Assembly: GCA_009746045.1 (NCBI GenBank) | Contig: RPFO01000175.1 | Location: forward strand, 3,212,885 to 3,276,884 | Direction: 5' to 3' | Source: Mesostigma viride | Lineage: Eukaryota > Streptophyta > Mesostigmatophyceae > Mesostigmatales > Mesostigmataceae | Length of the DNA stretch: 64,000 bases | Shown here: piece after piece, positions 62,485 through 64,000 of the stretch | How the letters are laid out: each line of letters begins with the position of its first letter | Numbering within the stretch: position 1 is the first letter of the stretch | Program-made: the position numbers and the translations under genes | The notes under the pieces: generated by a model | Databases searched by the model: none | What the model saw: the letters and a program-made list of their open reading frames with translations, nothing else | What the model was told of the DNA's origin: nothing

Positions 62485-64000
62485 CGGGCAATAACCGCAC
62501 CCTGGAGGCCGCGCACACCACGCCCGAGAGGGGTGAGGAGCAGGCGGGGGTCACCATGTGCAGTTTAAAGCCCAGCGGGTCGTCCGGAGCGGCGTGCATG
62601 CGCCGGAGAGAAACGATTGCACATTGCGCGAAAAGGCTACGCGCGCGGTGGGGGAGGTCGGTCAGGGTAGACGTCGGGTTGATGGCGCATGCATCCCAGG
62701 GGACCGTGTCAAGCCAACGCCAACTGGCCGAGTAGTCGGGCGGCGGGGGCTGGGAGCCGGGGGGAGCCGAGGCGGGAGGGGGGAGGGGCCGGGACTGCTG
62801 GCCGGTTGAGGGGCCGTTGAGCAACACAGGCGCGCGCGTGCTGAGCGCGCCCGTGAATGGAGTACACCCGCTGGCAGTGAGCTTCCGGGCACGGTAACAG
62901 CTCATGGCCTGCAGATCCGCCGCGCCGAGATCGGGGTGCACAGCGCGAAAGGTGCTGGCAGAGGAGGTTACGGTTGTGGAACACACCCGCACACGGGACC
63001 CGTGGGAAGCAGCACGGCACACCGGTGAAGGCCGTCGGCGGGCTGAGTGGCGGGGAGCGGCGCCAGCAAAGGCAGGACGTGGGGCCTGCGGCGTCTCCCC
63101 AGCCGGGCCGGCAGGCGCGCGCACCACGACCCGACCAGCGCCCGGCAGGCCCGCCGGGGCCACGGAGGAGGCAGTGCCCACCGGGGAGACCCCAGCGGAG
63201 GGGATCGAGAACGCCGGCGCCCTCCCAGGGGACTCGCCAGCGCCCCGCGACCACCCCAGGCCCCGGCAACGAGGCCGGGGGCGGAGGCCGAGGGGTCGGG
63301 GGGCAGCTGGCCCGGGGCCCGGTGGGGACCCGGCAGGGGACCCAGCGAGACCGGGGGCGGGCCGAGAGGAAGCGCAGTCCCAGGGGCGGCACAACAGCCC
63401 GGCACAACGGGCAGCGCGGCACGGAGTGGAGCAAGCTGCGCGCGATGCACGCTTGATGGAATGTGTGGCCGCACGCGGCAGGCGACACAAGCCATCCCCC
63501 CGGAAGGGCTCAAGGCAGATGGCACAGGAGCCCGACTCGGGGTCGTCCCCCTCCAGAAGGGACCGGACATGAGGGGGGGGCGGGTCCAGCCGGCCTCCCA
63601 GCAACCCGGGAGGGGGCAATCTGGGCGCGCGAGAGGATGCCGACCGGTTGGTCAGCCGCGGGGTGCCATTCGTGCGGGATGCCTGCCAACTCCAGGATGT
63701 CGTGGAGGAAGGCAGAAACAGGCGTCCCCGCGGTTAGGGGCTGGGCGCGCCCGCCGAGTCCACCAAGATGGCCTGGCCCCCTGAACCGCGATGGGGGCAC
63801 CGAACTCCACACGCAGCATGGCGGCCTGCGCCAGGCTGAGGAGGTGATGAGAAAGCCCCCACTGGCAACCGGGCCGGGAGGCGGGCCTGGCGTCCAAGAA
63901 GAGGCGAAGCTGCCGCGGGGACATGAGGCCCAGGTCGGCGCCGCCGCGAGTAGCCGCCCGCACCGAGACCTGTGCGTCTCGAGCCACCGCGTGACGAACT
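62485..64000 (-). pseudogene. RING, fingers and unrecognised domain of copy A5
   Basis: RING-H2 words SCAICLEPF (near 63520) and CGHTFHQACIARSL...CPLCRAVV (near 63400-63470) are in different frames because of a lost codon part near 63500. Fingers HRCAVLLPTG...HNRNLLCQHL and CQRVYSIHGRAQHARAC follow (near 62850-63020). The unrecognised domain (AFLHDILELAGIPHEWHP near 63680) runs off the window. Confidence 0.75.

Larger units (their letters stand above)
59698..64000 (-). mobile_element. Subfamily A copy A5, cut by the window edge
   Basis: Minus-strand copy from its 3' tail (59698) through 3' UTR, endonuclease, CCHC, RT, fingers and RING to part of the unrecognised domain at 64000. It is nearly identical to A4 apart from many single-base deletions, mainly within runs of C or G (e.g. 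near 60270, 60402, 63215, 63300). Its PHD lies beyond the window. Confidence 0.88.

Overview
The window is nuclear DNA from a eukaryote. It carries retrotransposons of several classes, a piggyBac-type DNA transposon, microsatellites and a satellite array, and no recognisable host gene, rRNA, tRNA or CRISPR. GC-rich coding parts set in AT-rich spacers and Copia-type pol genes would fit a green alga or a similar protist, but the species cannot be fixed from this sequence.

Layout. 1-3.5 kb: AT-rich spacer, an old relic of an ORF1-only retrotransposon, and a long run of four abutting microsatellites. 3.5-10.6 kb: a patchwork of truncated copies of one non-LTR family with a restriction-like endonuclease (subfamilies A and B here), two of them joined tail to tail, one split by a small DNA transposon. 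10.9-29.4 kb: one APE-type (RTE-like) non-LTR element split by two separate Copia-like LTR retrotransposons of the same lineage; both have clear 5-bp target duplications. 29.6-33.3 kb: a putative solo LTR and two tandem copies of an ORF1-only (HAL1-like) element whose 3' hairpin and ATTA tail match those of the RTE-like element. 33.3-38.3 kb: microsatellite, spacer, a decayed Ty3/gypsy element, and a CTGAG/CTCAG-rich block. 38.3-40.9 kb: piggyBac-type transposase in several frames. 41.7-47.1 kb: nearly complete subfamily A element (minus strand). 47.1-53.2 kb: 35.5 copies of a 170-bp satellite with no visible differences. 53.2-58.6 kb: nearly complete subfamily B element (plus strand). 58.6-64 kb: truncated B copy and another A copy cut by the window edge.

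Most unusual biology: (1) the A/B elements encode PHD finger, an unrecognised conserved domain, RING-H2, two C2H2-type fingers, reverse transcriptase, CCHC and a restriction-like endonuclease; (2) the two Copia-like elements share the domain order gag-integrase-protease-RT-RNase H, with the protease after rather than before integrase, plus LTR ends AGTT...AACT instead of TG...CA; (3) one of them joins gag and pol through an in-frame UGA followed by CUAG, a known readthrough context, and carries an extra 379-residue ORF before gag; (4) ORF1-only elements appear to borrow the 3' end of an RTE-like element. Coding frames are often broken; in 57-64 kb the breaks are mostly one-base losses in base runs and may be sequencing error.
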